NCBI GenBank assembly: GCA_963620035.1
Contig: CAVEXN010000006.1
Coordinates: 32,257-96,256 of the forward strand
Length of the DNA: 64,000 nt
Direction: 5' to 3'
Origin: F23-D06 sp963620035
GTDB lineage: Bacteria > Bacteroidota > Bacteroidia > Bacteroidales > WCHB1-69
Below the pieces are notes generated by a model. That model made no database searches. It worked only from the letters and a program-made list of their open reading frames with translations, and was not told the origin of the DNA. How positions within the stretch are numbered: position 1 is the stretch's first letter; every line of letters starts with the position of its first letter. Shown here piece by piece: positions 34,990 through 44,446 of the stretch. Made by a program: the position numbers and the translations under genes.

Positions 34990-35168
34990 CGGTCAACAAC
35001 TGTCTGCAGGCAGGTTTTCTGACTTGTTTCTTCCGCAATGTCTTCCCATCTTGCGACAGTGACAAAGGTACTGCGGAAACGTATGAAACTTACAGCAGCG
35101 GGTACTGTACAGGATTTGCACCTGTTTCCCTTTCAGAAATTCGCTTTGCGAACTCTTCACCTGAAAAC
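34990..35168 (-). ncRNA. Cobalamin (AdoCbl-type) riboswitch
   Basis: On the minus strand the conserved elements appear in order: AAAGGGAAACAGGTGCAAAT, CCTGTACAGTACCCGC, CTGCTGTAAG, GTCACTGTCGCAAGATGGGA and AAGTCAGAAAACCTGCCTG (35026-35007). These are the diagnostic cobalamin riboswitch core and B12 box. A -7 promoter box lies just upstream (35181-35173), so the element heads its own transcript, leading to the BtuG-like gene at 34883. Cobalamin binding is expected to repress the two downstream genes. The TonB-dependent receptor upstream is not under it. Confidence 0.93.
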
Positions 35169-35172
35169 GGCG

Positions 35173-35181
35173 GCAAAAATA
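35173..35181 (-). promoter_or_regulatory. -7 promoter box for the cobalamin-riboswitch transcript
   Basis: TATTTTTGC on the minus strand sits between the receptor stop (35200) and the first riboswitch base pair, making the riboswitch operon an independent unit. Confidence 0.6.
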
Positions 35182-35199
35182 GGAAAAAAAGTGTTCCGG

Positions 35200-37686
35200 T
35201 CAGAATTCTACAGAAAACTTAACATTGAGAAGCCGTCCGGTCAAGTAGTTCGGCACCGGATAGCGGTTGTTGTCGATGTCAGAAAACCAGGAATAGGAGG
35301 AGATGTTGTTGATGCCGAGAAGATTGAAAACCTCGATATAGACGCCGGCGTTTTTAATGCTGCGGACGAATCTCGACTTGTTGCGCATACGGTCGCGGCT
35401 CTGTTCCAAAATCATGAACGAGAAGCCGAGGTCGATGCGGCGGTACCAGGTGTGGTCGCGCAGCCGCAGGAAGGTGTCGCCGTCGTCGGGGCCGTAAGGC
35501 AGACCGGTGGCAAATACAAAATTAAGGTGTGCCCTGAATTGCGGGAATCCAGGTATGTGGTCCTGAAAGAAGAGGTTGAAGGCAAAGTGCTGGTCGGTGG
35601 GGCGCGGGATGTAACCCGTCTGTGTGGTCTCCCCGTCTGCATCTGTGTAGGTGATGTTCTCTTCCGTCTTCAGCAGCGATACGGAGAGCCAGGACTCGAG
35701 CCCGCGTATGAACTCGCCGCTTACTTTGAGGTCCAGTCCGGTGGCATACCCCACAGCATCGTTCTCGCCGCTATAGGTGATGCGCACGTTGTCAACGTTG
35801 TAGGAGATGAGCCGGTCAAGGTACTTGTAGTAGGCTTCGGCGGTGAATTTGAACGGTCGCCGCCACAGGTTGAAGTTGTACTCACTGCCCAACACAACCT
35901 GGAAAGAGCGCTGCGAGCGGATGTCCGGGTTGAGTGTCCCGTCGCGGTACCGCATTTCGCGGTAGAACGCCGGTTGGTAATAAAGGCCTGTGCGTAGCGA
36001 GAAAAGCCAATCGTGTCGCCATTGCGGATTGTAGATGAAAGAGAGACGGGGCGAGACGGTGAACTCTTTTTTGTTGTACGTCCAATAGTGAAACCGTATG
36101 CCGCCGTTCAGCATATAGTGCGGCATACTGTCGCCGTCAATGTTCCAATGGTCTTGTATGAAGCCGGAGAAACGGAACGTGCTCAGACGGTTGGCGGATT
36201 GCAGGAAACTGTTGTCTTCAAAGGTGAGCTGGCGAGTAAGGTCGTCCAACGGCACGGCAATGCCTACGGTTTCCTGTCTGAAAGGCAGGGTGTAGCCGGC
36301 GGAGTCGTTCATGGTCCATTCCCGGATGCGGTCGTCAATGTACTCGTGTTGCGCTTTCACGCCCCAACTGAACGTGTTGGAGAACGGCAGGGTGTGTTCG
36401 CCACGCAGGTCTGCGGCGGAGACTATAGAGGTGATGTAGTTGCGGGCATGCTCCAGATAACTGCCGATGCCACGGGTGTAGGTCTCATTGACGGTGCCTT
36501 CGGCGATGTCAAGTTCAATGTCGCTGAAACGGTATTGCCCTAAGATATCGTAGGTTTCGCTCTCTTGGGCATAATAGGATGAGAATGTCAGCTTCAGGCG
36601 GTTCCGGAGGTTCGGTGCATATGCGAACGTGAGCCCGCCCAAATAGTTTTCGTAGCGGTCTACCTCCTGTCCTTCAAAATAGACGGTGAACTGCTTGAAG
36701 TCGGAGATGGAACCGAAGCGAGTCTGCTTGTTGGAGGGCTGGTAGATGTAACTGTTACGTGTGAAGATTCCCAACAGACTGATGCTGAGCTTGTCAGAGA
36801 GGTCCCACTTGAGCAGCATCTGCGTGTCGAAGAAACGCGGCTTGTAGTCGCCTGTGTCACCGCTGATGCGCATAGACTTCAGGAGGTAGGCGTTCGACTT
36901 GAAGCGCGCACCGACGAGAAACGAGAAGCAACTGTCAACGCGCCCCTCGGCATGGACTGACGCGCCGAGCAGACTGGCGGAGACGGATCCCCCGTACTGT
37001 GTAGGCTCCTTGTATTGCACGTCAAGCACCGACGACATCTTGTCGCCGTACTTGGCCTCGAAGCCGCCGGCGGAGAAGACTACATTGCCGGTAAGGGCGG
37101 GGTTCACAAAACTCATGCCCTCTTGCTGGGCGTTGCGTACCAGAAAAGGCCGGTATATCTGGATGTCGTTGACAAAGACAAGGTTCTCGTCGTAGTTGCC
37201 GCCGCGCACATTGTACTGCGAGCTCAACTCGTTGGACGAGGAGGCACCGGGCAGCATCTTGATGAGCGACTCCATGCCGCCCGTGGCGGAGGGCATCTGG
37301 AACGACAGACGGGGGTTAACCCGCACATAGCCGTTTTCGCTGCGGCTATGGATGTTCACTTGCTCTAACCGGTTGCCTACAGTGGCCAGCACGACAGAAA
37401 GCACGGCGGTCTCTCTCTGCTTGAGGCGAATGTCAAGCAGGGTGTCTTTGTGGCTTATTTGCTGAAAATAGAGGCGCAGGTCGGTTCCGGCAGGTACATT
37501 GAGCGAGAACTGCCCATAGTCGTCGGTGATGGTCTGGAGACCAAGATCCAGTACGCGGATGACAACGTTTTCAATGGGCTGACCATATTCATCAACGACT
37601 GAACCCTTTACGATAGCCTTCTGCCCATAGGTTATACCGGCAAACAGCATCGTGGTGAAGAACAGAAACAATATTCTATGTCTCAA
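35200..37686 (-). CDS. TonB-dependent outer-membrane receptor with N-terminal carboxypeptidase-regulatory-like domain
   Basis: The 828-residue protein has a signal peptide (RHRILFLFFTTMLFAGITYG), then a CarboxypepD_reg-like beta-sandwich (VVDEYGQPIENVVIRVLDLG), a plug domain (residues about 125-230, with NVRGGNYDENLVFVNDIQIY and GGFEAKYGDKMSSVLDV), and a beta-barrel ending in the aromatic FSVEF typical of outer-membrane proteins. It has no SusC hallmark and no SusD partner. It lies upstream of a cobalamin riboswitch operon but outside its control, so the ligand is open; I would not call it BtuB. Confidence 0.92.
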   Translation of the reverse strand: MRHRILFLFFTTMLFAGITYGQKAIVKGSVVDEYGQPIENVVIRVLDLGLQTITDDYGQFSLNVPAGTDLRLYFQQISHKDTLLDIRLKQRETAVLSVVLATVGNRLEQVNIHSRSENGYVRVNPRLSFQMPSATGGMESLIKMLPGASSSNELSSQYNVRGGNYDENLVFVNDIQIYRPFLVRNAQQEGMSFVNPALTGNVVFSAGGFEAKYGDKMSSVLDVQYKEPTQYGGSVSASLLGASVHAEGRVDSCFSFLVGARFKSNAYLLKSMRISGDTGDYKPRFFDTQMLLKWDLSDKLSISLLGIFTRNSYIYQPSNKQTRFGSISDFKQFTVYFEGQEVDRYENYLGGLTFAYAPNLRNRLKLTFSSYYAQESETYDILGQYRFSDIELDIAEGTVNETYTRGIGSYLEHARNYITSIVSAADLRGEHTLPFSNTFSWGVKAQHEYIDDRIREWTMNDSAGYTLPFRQETVGIAVPLDDLTRQLTFEDNSFLQSANRLSTFRFSGFIQDHWNIDGDSMPHYMLNGGIRFHYWTYNKKEFTVSPRLSFIYNPQWRHDWLFSLRTGLYYQPAFYREMRYRDGTLNPDIRSQRSFQVVLGSEYNFNLWRRPFKFTAEAYYKYLDRLISYNVDNVRITYSGENDAVGYATGLDLKVSGEFIRGLESWLSVSLLKTEENITYTDADGETTQTGYIPRPTDQHFAFNLFFQDHIPGFPQFRAHLNFVFATGLPYGPDDGDTFLRLRDHTWYRRIDLGFSFMILEQSRDRMRNKSRFVRSIKNAGVYIEVFNLLGINNISSYSWFSDIDNNRYPVPNYLTGRLLNVKFSVEF

Positions 37687-37755
37687 TGTTAGGGTCTGTT
37701 TTTTTGCTGACTACTATATACGGACAAATCCCGGAAAAATTGTATGACAGGGTGC

Positions 37756-37795
37756 AAAAAAAAACTGCTGCAACAGGGATTCCGTTACAGCAGTT
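37756..37795 (-). terminator. Terminator after rpmB
   Basis: On the minus strand the stem AACTGCTGTAAC / GTTGCAGCAGTT (one U-G pair) has a 16-nt interior with weak pairing and is followed by nine T. It lies 28 bp after the rpmB stop. Confidence 0.8.
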
Positions 37796-37822
37796 GTGAC
37801 TTTTATGAAAAGAACGGATCTT

Positions 37823-38056
37823 TTAGAGGTTGCCTTTCTCTGCGGCTTCTACCAGACATTGGAAGATGCCTTTCTTGTTGATGTGGCGCATGCCATGTGC
37901 AGACACTTTGAGATAAATCCATTCGTCCAGTTCAGGAACATAGAATTTCTTTGTATGCAGATTGGGCTTGAAAGTTCTTTTTGTTTTGATATTGGAGTGG
38001 GAAACGTTATTCCCGACAACTGCTTTTTTACCTGTAATTTGACAAACTCGTGACAT
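37823..38056 (-). CDS. rpmB: 50S ribosomal protein L28
   Basis: The 77-residue protein has the L28 start MSRVCQITGKKAVVGNNVSH and the KTKRTFKPNLHTKKFY and ISxK-type regions, part of the large ribosomal subunit. It is slightly shorter than many Bacteroidota L28 proteins. In many genomes of the phylum rpmG and a small DUF4295 gene follow; here a terminator follows at once, so it is monocistronic. Confidence 0.96.
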   Translation of the reverse strand: MSRVCQITGKKAVVGNNVSHSNIKTKRTFKPNLHTKKFYVPELDEWIYLKVSAHGMRHINKKGIFQCLVEAAEKGNL

Positions 38057-38381
38057 TTCTATTCCTTTTTTTATTGTTAAAATCGTATTTGTGATTCGGG
38101 CGGCAAAAATACAAAAAAATCAATATCCCCCGACAGTCTGCACTTTTTTTATCTAATGCTTGATGAAGAAAACATAATTACGTCTTTAAAATGCTAATAT
38201 TTTAGGTTTTATGTTTCTATTTGTTCGGGGACACAATTAGTCATATGCTGTTTCCCCGGGATTTCTTATGGATTTTGGCGTAAAAAACAGCAGAGCCCCC
38301 TGTATCTATTTTTTTCTATTTTTGCACGTTTTTACCAAAAGGATAATAGAAATACTAATTTTAAATAAATAAGACAGTTAG
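38057..38381. promoter_or_regulatory. Divergent intergenic region with promoters for rpmB and the C25 protease gene
   Basis: Two perfect -7 boxes face away from each other: TATTTTTGC on the minus strand at 38111-38103 for rpmB (47 nt before its ATG), and TATTTTTGC on the plus strand at 38317-38325 for the protease (57 nt before its ATG). The 205 bp between them hold no coding frame that I can support. Confidence 0.6.
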
Positions 38382-41300
38382 ATGAAAAAATCAGTCATTT
38401 TGTTTTGGATGCTGCTGTTTGTTGTATCCGGCACATCTGCCCAGCATTATACCGTTAAGCAGAACGATTACAGTAAGGTGGAAATCTCATTCTCGCCGGG
38501 CAAGATTACTCCCCGGACGGTGAAAGAGGCCGATGGCGTCTATACGCAGATTACAATGGAAGACTATAGCCTGAGCATGCGTGAAGGCTATCCGCAACTC
38601 CCCGTGATGAGCAAACTGATTGAGATTCCGGTTTGCGATTCCGTCGTGGCTCATGTTACACACAGCGAATATGACGAGTACGATGCGGCAGAACTTGGCA
38701 TCACCGCACCAATCTATCCCGTCCAACATGCTTACCCGAAGTCGTACAAGGGAGAACGCACCTTTACGAAAAACAACGAGGTCTATAGTCTCAACAGTTT
38801 CTACAGTGAGCCCATCGTCAGTGTGGAGAAGTCGGGGACGATGCGCGATATCACGATGGCTTGCATTATGGTATCGCCCGTGGCCTATAACCCCGTGACG
38901 AATCGCATCCGTATTTACCGCGAAATCGACGTGGTCGTGTCGCCCGTGAATGCCGACCTCCCCGCAACTTACGAACTCAAGAACAAGTTCGGCAGTCCGC
39001 TCTTCAAACTGGCCTCCGACGCAGTCATCAACCCGATAACCGACATCCGTACGGAATTCACTGCCGCCCCAATCAAATACCTGATCATCGCCAACTCGAT
39101 GTTTTCCGGAAACGACAATCTCAACAATTTTGTGCAATGGAAAAAACGGTTGGGTTACCTTGTAGAAGTGGCCTATACCAGCGATGCCAATGTGGGCACT
39201 ACGACAACCTCTATCAAGAACTATATCTTAAGCCACTACAACGCCGCCACACCCGACAATCCCGCCCCTACATTTCTACTGCTCATCGGCGATGTGGACC
39301 AACTGCCGGCATTCGACAGTCAGGTCTCAGGGAACTCCCATGTGACAGACCTCTATTATGCCACCTGGACCTCCGGCGACAACCTCCCCGACTGCTACTA
39401 CGGACGTTTCTCTGCCCGCAACATTTCCGAACTGACGCCCCAGATCGAGAAGTCGCTGATGTATGAACAATACTCGATGCCCGACCCCTCTTATCTGGGC
39501 ACCGCAATCCTGATTGCCGGCACAGACACGTATTGGTCACCCACGCACGCACAAGGACAAGTCAATTACATCTACAATAATTATATCAACACAACATCTA
39601 CAAACCATAATTACACCACGGTTTTGAAACACGACTATAACTGTAGCAGTCAGGCCGCCACCATCCGCAGCGAGATCGGCGCCGGTGCCGGCTGGGTCAA
39701 CTATACCGCCCATGGTGCAGAACAGGAGTGGTACGACCCCTCGTTCACCGTATCGCAGATTCCCTCCCTTTCCAACGCCGGCAAGTACGGTCTGATGATC
39801 GGCAATTGTTGTCTTACGGGCAAGTTTGACGAGGACAACTGCTTCGGCGAGGCCTTGGTGCGTGCCAGCAACAAAGGCGCATTGGCTTACATAGGCGGCT
39901 CGAACGTCACCTATTGGGACGAGGACGTCTATTGGGCTGTCGGCGTGCGCAGCAGCATAACCGCCAATATGACCTACTCCTCGTCGAATCTCGGTGCGTA
40001 CGACCGCATCTTCCATACCCACAACGAGACGCACGACAAGTGGAGCACTACAATCGGCGGCTACATGGAGGGCGGGAACCTTGCGGTTCAGTCTTCAACC
40101 TCATCCAGAAAAAAATACTACTGGGAAATCTATCACGTATTTGGAGACCCCTCCATCCGTCCTTATCTGGGAATGCCGAACACAATGACGGTCACCTGTG
40201 CAGATGTGCTGACTGCAGGCGTGAACGCCTTGGTGGTGACGGCCGTCCCTTACGCATATGTGGCATTGACGCACAACAACGAATTTGTGGCCGCCGCCTT
40301 TGCAGATACCACAGGCGAGGCCACGCTCTCCTTTGCCGCGCTCAGTGAGCCCGGACAATATGAACTGGCCGTCGGCGCACAGAACTATGTACAGTATTTC
40401 AAGACCATCACGGTCATTGTCCCCGAAGGTCCATATATTGCCGCTTCTGATGTGCAGTTGAACGGCATCGCCGAGGTGGGTACAACCGTCACATGGAACC
40501 TTGCCGTCAAGAATCTGGGCGTTTCTTCCGCCTCTTCCGTATATGCCAAGATGACAACTACCGCACAAGGAGTCACGCTGTTGCAGGATTCTGTCTATAT
40601 CGGCAGCGTGGCCGTAGAGGAAACGAAACACCTCCAGAATGCTTTCAGCGCCGCCATTTCAGGATCTCTTGAGGATGAAACCCCCATAACATTCAATGTG
40701 ACCGTTTCGTGGGGTACAGGACACTCTGAAAAAGCCATTTCCGAGAACGCTGCCGCCCCCAAACTCGTGATGGCTGCAAACCGCATTTCCCCCCAGACTA
40801 TAACCGCCGGCAGCGAGGTTACGGTTGAGATTGACAACAGAAATGAGGGTCATGCCGCACTGCCGTTTGCCATCGTGGACCTTACATCCAACTATACCGG
40901 CGCAAGGGTAATCTCACCTTCCTATTATATGTACGCGTTGCAGCCTGACCAGACAACTACCAATACCTTTACGGTGAAAGTTTCCGACAATGTGCCCGAC
41001 AACGCCATCATACCGCTTTACTACCATAGAGTAATAGGCTCCTCCCATGTTATCGATACCTTATATATGATTGTAGGGACGTGTACAGAAGATTTCGAGA
41101 CTGGCGACTTTTCGCCGCGCTTTGACTGGGACAACACTTCCGCCTACCCATGGACGGTCACTTCAGACCAGAAATATAGCGGAAACTATAGTGTGCGCTC
41201 GAAAGAGAACCTGGCCAACAACAAGACCTCACGCCTCGAATTGACGGTCACTTCTTTGACGGACGGTGATTTTTCTTTTTACAGAAAAGTCTCTTCCGAA

Positions 41301-41789
41301 GCAAATTACGACAAGTTCACATTCTATGTGGACAACGAGCAGAAAGACGAAGCCTCCGGTGTGGTGAACTGGACGAAGATTACGGTGCCTGTGAAAGCAG
41401 GAACACATACCTACCGTTTCGATTACTCAAAAGACGTCAACACGTCGTCAAACAGCGACTGTGTCTGGGTTGACGACATCGTCATCCCGGGGTTCGGCAC
41501 GATGGTGGAGGCCGACACGACCGACTGTGTAGGCATTGCTGAGTACATCACCGCGGAAACGGACGTGCGCCTTTATCCTAACCCCGCCACTACAAGCATT
41601 GCGGTTGAGAGCAACAACCCGATTCGGGAGATTGCCGTGGCGGATATGAGCGGGCGGCTGGTTCGCACTGCTGCGGCAGCCGGTGCGATGAAATGTACGG
41701 TTTACGTGGCTGACCTTGCAGACGGCATCTATTTCATCACCATAAAGAGTGCAAGCAAAGAAAGTACCCTTAAATTCATCAAACAATAA
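38382..41789 (+). CDS. Gingipain-like C25 cysteine protease with T9SS type A sorting domain
   Basis: The 1135-residue protein has, in order: a signal peptide (KSVILFWMLLFVVSGTSAQ); a gingipain-type propeptide region (about 20-215, with EGYPQLPVMSKLIEIPV); the C25 catalytic domain (about 225-590) with His444 in YTAHGAEQEW and the nucleophile Cys477 in GNCCLTGKF; Ig-like domains; a cleaved-adhesin/MAM-like domain (about 905-1050, CTEDFETGDFSPRFDWDNTS); and a sorting domain (VRLYPNPATTSIAVES ... ADGIYFITIK ... LKFIKQ). It should be secreted by the T9SS and processed by PorU. Arg- or Lys-specificity cannot be read from the sequence. Its own promoter precedes it. Confidence 0.92.
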   Translation: MKKSVILFWMLLFVVSGTSAQHYTVKQNDYSKVEISFSPGKITPRTVKEADGVYTQITMEDYSLSMREGYPQLPVMSKLIEIPVCDSVVAHVTHSEYDEYDAAELGITAPIYPVQHAYPKSYKGERTFTKNNEVYSLNSFYSEPIVSVEKSGTMRDITMACIMVSPVAYNPVTNRIRIYREIDVVVSPVNADLPATYELKNKFGSPLFKLASDAVINPITDIRTEFTAAPIKYLIIANSMFSGNDNLNNFVQWKKRLGYLVEVAYTSDANVGTTTTSIKNYILSHYNAATPDNPAPTFLLLIGDVDQLPAFDSQVSGNSHVTDLYYATWTSGDNLPDCYYGRFSARNISELTPQIEKSLMYEQYSMPDPSYLGTAILIAGTDTYWSPTHAQGQVNYIYNNYINTTSTNHNYTTVLKHDYNCSSQAATIRSEIGAGAGWVNYTAHGAEQEWYDPSFTVSQIPSLSNAGKYGLMIGNCCLTGKFDEDNCFGEALVRASNKGALAYIGGSNVTYWDEDVYWAVGVRSSITANMTYSSSNLGAYDRIFHTHNETHDKWSTTIGGYMEGGNLAVQSSTSSRKKYYWEIYHVFGDPSIRPYLGMPNTMTVTCADVLTAGVNALVVTAVPYAYVALTHNNEFVAAAFADTTGEATLSFAALSEPGQYELAVGAQNYVQYFKTITVIVPEGPYIAASDVQLNGIAEVGTTVTWNLAVKNLGVSSASSVYAKMTTTAQGVTLLQDSVYIGSVAVEETKHLQNAFSAAISGSLEDETPITFNVTVSWGTGHSEKAISENAAAPKLVMAANRISPQTITAGSEVTVEIDNRNEGHAALPFAIVDLTSNYTGARVISPSYYMYALQPDQTTTNTFTVKVSDNVPDNAIIPLYYHRVIGSSHVIDTLYMIVGTCTEDFETGDFSPRFDWDNTSAYPWTVTSDQKYSGNYSVRSKENLANNKTSRLELTVTSLTDGDFSFYRKVSSEANYDKFTFYVDNEQKDEASGVVNWTKITVPVKAGTHTYRFDYSKDVNTSSNSDCVWVDDIVIPGFGTMVEADTTDCVGIAEYITAETDVRLYPNPATTSIAVESNNPIREIAVADMSGRLVRTAAAAGAMKCTVYVADLADGIYFITIKSASKESTLKFIKQ

Positions 41790-41792
41790 GCA

Positions 41793-42353
41793 ATGTCAAA
41801 CACGTCAGGACAATATGATGAGATGATACGCTACTGTCAGGAGGTCTTCACCAAGAAGGCCTCCGACTATGGCACGGCATGGCGCATTCTCCGCACCTCT
41901 TCGCTGACTGACCAGATATTCATCAAGGCGAACCGCATCCGCAGCATTCAGGAGAAAGGCGAAGCCCGCATCGCTGAAGGCATCATTCCCGAGTTTGTCG
42001 GCATGGTCAATTATTCCGTTATGGCTTTGATACAACTTGAAATAGGTGCGGCCGACGGCTCTGAACAGGCAACAATGGAGACAGAGGAGGCTACGGCGTT
42101 GTATGTCAAGTATATACAGACTGCCAAAAGTTTAATGATGAACAAGAACCACGACTATGACGAAGCTTGGCGGCAGATGCGCATCAGTTCGCTTACCGAC
42201 ATCATCCTGATGAAACTGCTCCGCATCAAGTCTATTGAAGACCACAACGGCACTACGCTTGCCTCCGAAGGACTGGATGCAAATTATTATGATATTATAA
42301 ATTATGCCATGTTCGCACTCATACGGCTTGTACTCGAGAAAGAACAGTCCTGA
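41793..42353 (+). CDS. DUF1599 family protein
   Basis: The 186-residue soluble protein consists of two copies of the same helical unit: YCQEVFTKKASDYGTAWRIL with TSSLTDQIFIKANRIRSIQE, and YIQTAKSLMMNKNHDYDEAW with SSLTDIILMKLLRIKSIEDH. This is DUF1599, also described as a nucleotide-modification-associated domain. The core-genome order DUF1599 followed by a DoxX-like gene is common in Bacteroidales. It begins 4 bp after the protease stop, so it might be read through from that gene; no promoter of its own was found. Confidence 0.92.
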   Translation: MSNTSGQYDEMIRYCQEVFTKKASDYGTAWRILRTSSLTDQIFIKANRIRSIQEKGEARIAEGIIPEFVGMVNYSVMALIQLEIGAADGSEQATMETEEATALYVKYIQTAKSLMMNKNHDYDEAWRQMRISSLTDIILMKLLRIKSIEDHNGTTLASEGLDANYYDIINYAMFALIRLVLEKEQS

Positions 42354-42395
42354 CGGGTCCGGATATGGACAACCCACATTTAAAGCAATTGCATT

Positions 42396-43571
42396 ATGTC
42401 AACAAAAAAAGAACCAATCTGGCTGAAAATCATCCGAATACTGTTAGGATGTCTTTTTCTGTTCTCGAGTTTCACCAAAGCTGTTGATCCTGTCAACTTC
42501 GGCATTACCATGAACGACTATTTTGTCTCGTTCGGGATGGGCTTCCTGCACCCGCTGGCCCAGGTGGCCGCCGTTTGTGCCATCGCCTGCGAATTTGTGC
42601 TGGGGTGTATGCTGCTCCTACGCATCAAGGTTGATCTTGCCGCCTGGGGTTACCTGATTTTCATGATTTTCTTCTTCTTCCTTACCCTCTGGCTCGCAGT
42701 GGCAGAGTATCTTGAATTACACCATATTCATGACTTCGGTGTTGTGAAAGACTGCGGCTGCTTCGGACAGGCCGTCAAGATGTCGAACCTGCAGACTTTC
42801 CTCAAGAACGTCGTCATCATCATTCCTACCATCATTGTCTTTGCAAAACGCAAGAAGATAACGGAGGTTAAAATCAGCGATGCGTTGCAATGGTTTCTTA
42901 TCTTGATCTTTGCTGCCGTCACTGTCGTCTTCCAACTGTACTGCATCCGACACCTTCCGCTGATTGACTTTACGGATTGGAAAAAAGGCAAAGACGTGGT
43001 ATGCTTCATCGAGCAGCCGGCCCAGAAAGAGGTGATGTTCGTCTATCAAAACAAAGCCGACAACAGTAAAGTCACGCTCTCGCAAGACGAACTGATGACA
43101 CAGCCTGACGATTTCTATGAACAGTACGACTGCATTGACCGAAAAGACAGCGTCATCAAGGAACTGGTGCGCGCCAAGATTGACGGTTTCAATATGCTCG
43201 ATGCCAACGGCGCCGACCACTCCTACGAACTGGTCAGCCACGACAACCCCGACGACCTCTATGTGCTCTTTGTCCACAACCTCAAAGAGGCCAATTCCAA
43301 AGGCATAGCCAAAGCCAAGCAACTGGCCGCAGACTGTTCCGCCAAAGGGATCATTTTTGTGGCAGTGACCAACTCCTCCGAGGAGGAAATTGCCGACTTC
43401 GTGAAGAACAACGGCATTGTTTTTCCGATTTATTACAATCCCATCGACCCTGTGAAGGGACCTTTTATGGTACGCGATGCCGTACGTTCAAATCCCGGCC
43501 TAATGTTGCTCAAGCAGGGCGTGGTGGCCGGCAAATGGGCTTGGCGCGACATTCCTGAAAGCGCTGAATGA
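42396..43571 (+). CDS. DoxX-like membrane protein with thioredoxin-like C-terminal domain (BT_3928 family)
   Basis: The 391-residue protein has four membrane helices in residues 10-175 of DoxX/MauE type (IIRILLGCLFLFSSFTKAVD, FGMGFLHPLAQVAAVCAIAC), including the Cys pair in VKDCGCFGQAVKMSN. A soluble C-terminal region of about 215 residues ends in a thioredoxin-like fold (GIIFVAVTNSSEEEIADFVK, PGLMLLKQGVVAGKWAW) without a CxxC site. A role in redox or respiration-linked metabolism is assumed for the family but unproven. Its stop overlaps the prmC start (ATGA). Confidence 0.88.
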   Translation: MSTKKEPIWLKIIRILLGCLFLFSSFTKAVDPVNFGITMNDYFVSFGMGFLHPLAQVAAVCAIACEFVLGCMLLLRIKVDLAAWGYLIFMIFFFFLTLWLAVAEYLELHHIHDFGVVKDCGCFGQAVKMSNLQTFLKNVVIIIPTIIVFAKRKKITEVKISDALQWFLILIFAAVTVVFQLYCIRHLPLIDFTDWKKGKDVVCFIEQPAQKEVMFVYQNKADNSKVTLSQDELMTQPDDFYEQYDCIDRKDSVIKELVRAKIDGFNMLDANGADHSYELVSHDNPDDLYVLFVHNLKEANSKGIAKAKQLAADCSAKGIIFVAVTNSSEEEIADFVKNNGIVFPIYYNPIDPVKGPFMVRDAVRSNPGLMLLKQGVVAGKWAWRDIPESAE

Positions 43572-44446
43572 TGACCATAAGGGAATACAAACAACACATA
43601 ACAAAAACCTTGCAGCCGCTTTACGATGCCCGTGAAGCGGCTGCAATTGCAAAACTATATCTTGTGCACAGGTTGCAGATGCCTGCTTACCGGTTGGCGC
43701 TGATTGGCAGCGAGCCGATAGCGGAAAGGCAGTTCTCGATGTTCGAGTCTGACCTTGAACAGTTGCGTGAAGGCAGTCCCGTCCAATATGTGTTAGGAGA
43801 AGCCGAGTTTGACGGGCTGCGTCTCAAGGTGTCGTCTGCGGTGCTCATCCCGCGCCCTGAAACCGAAGAGTTGGTGGCACTGGCCGTTGAGCGGCTGCAA
43901 GGCATAGAGCGACCGGCGGTTTGGGACCTTGGCACCGGCAGCGGCTGCATAGCCGTGGCATTGGCCAAACGGTTGCCTCAAGCGCACGTCTATGCTACCG
44001 ACATCTCCGTGGATGCTCTGCTTGTCGCAAGCGAAAATGCCCGGACGAACGGCACTGACGTAACCTTTGCGCAGCACGACATGCGCGACACGGAGAGCCT
44101 GCCGTTCGACGGGGTCTCTTTTGATATGTTGGTCAGCAACCCGCCCTATATACCGCAAAGTGCGGCGACTGGTCTTCACGCCAACGTGCGCAACTATGAA
44201 CCGCACGAGGCCTTGTTTGTGCCCGACAGCAATCCTCTGGCGTTCTACGAGAAAATCGGCATCATAGGAAGCAAGCGCCTGCGGGACGGCGGCTGCGTGT
44301 GTGCCGAAACCTACGAGGCGTACCACGACGGGCTGCGCAACTTGTTTGGCGGGCTGGGCTACAGCGATTTCGTCTCCCTCAGCGACTTGAATGGCCGGAA
44401 GAGGATGGTGGCGGCGCTATTCCCTGGCGCAGAATCCTCAGGCTGA
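43568..44446 (+). CDS. prmC: Peptide chain release factor N5-glutamine methyltransferase
   Basis: PrmC methylates the Gln of the GGQ motif in release factors RF1 and RF2. The 292-residue protein has an N-terminal helical domain, the SAM-binding motif WDLGTGSGCIAVALAKRLP at about residues 118-136, and the catalytic NPPY (LVSNPPYIPQSA). The preceding VLIPRPETEELV segment is also diagnostic. The start overlaps the previous stop by 4 nt. The 3' end runs into a dispersed repeat, so the last two residues are encoded by repeat sequence. Confidence 0.95.
   Translation: MMTIREYKQHITKTLQPLYDAREAAAIAKLYLVHRLQMPAYRLALIGSEPIAERQFSMFESDLEQLREGSPVQYVLGEAEFDGLRLKVSSAVLIPRPETEELVALAVERLQGIERPAVWDLGTGSGCIAVALAKRLPQAHVYATDISVDALLVASENARTNGTDVTFAQHDMRDTESLPFDGVSFDMLVSNPPYIPQSAATGLHANVRNYEPHEALFVPDSNPLAFYEKIGIIGSKRLRDGGCVCAETYEAYHDGLRNLFGGLGYSDFVSLSDLNGRKRMVAALFPGAESSG

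Noticed and set aside
35200..37686. Calling the TonB-dependent receptor BtuB because a cobalamin riboswitch lies next to it
   Set aside because: The riboswitch is downstream of the receptor gene and has its own promoter; the receptor is not controlled by it and has a generic carboxypeptidase-regulatory-like N-terminus.
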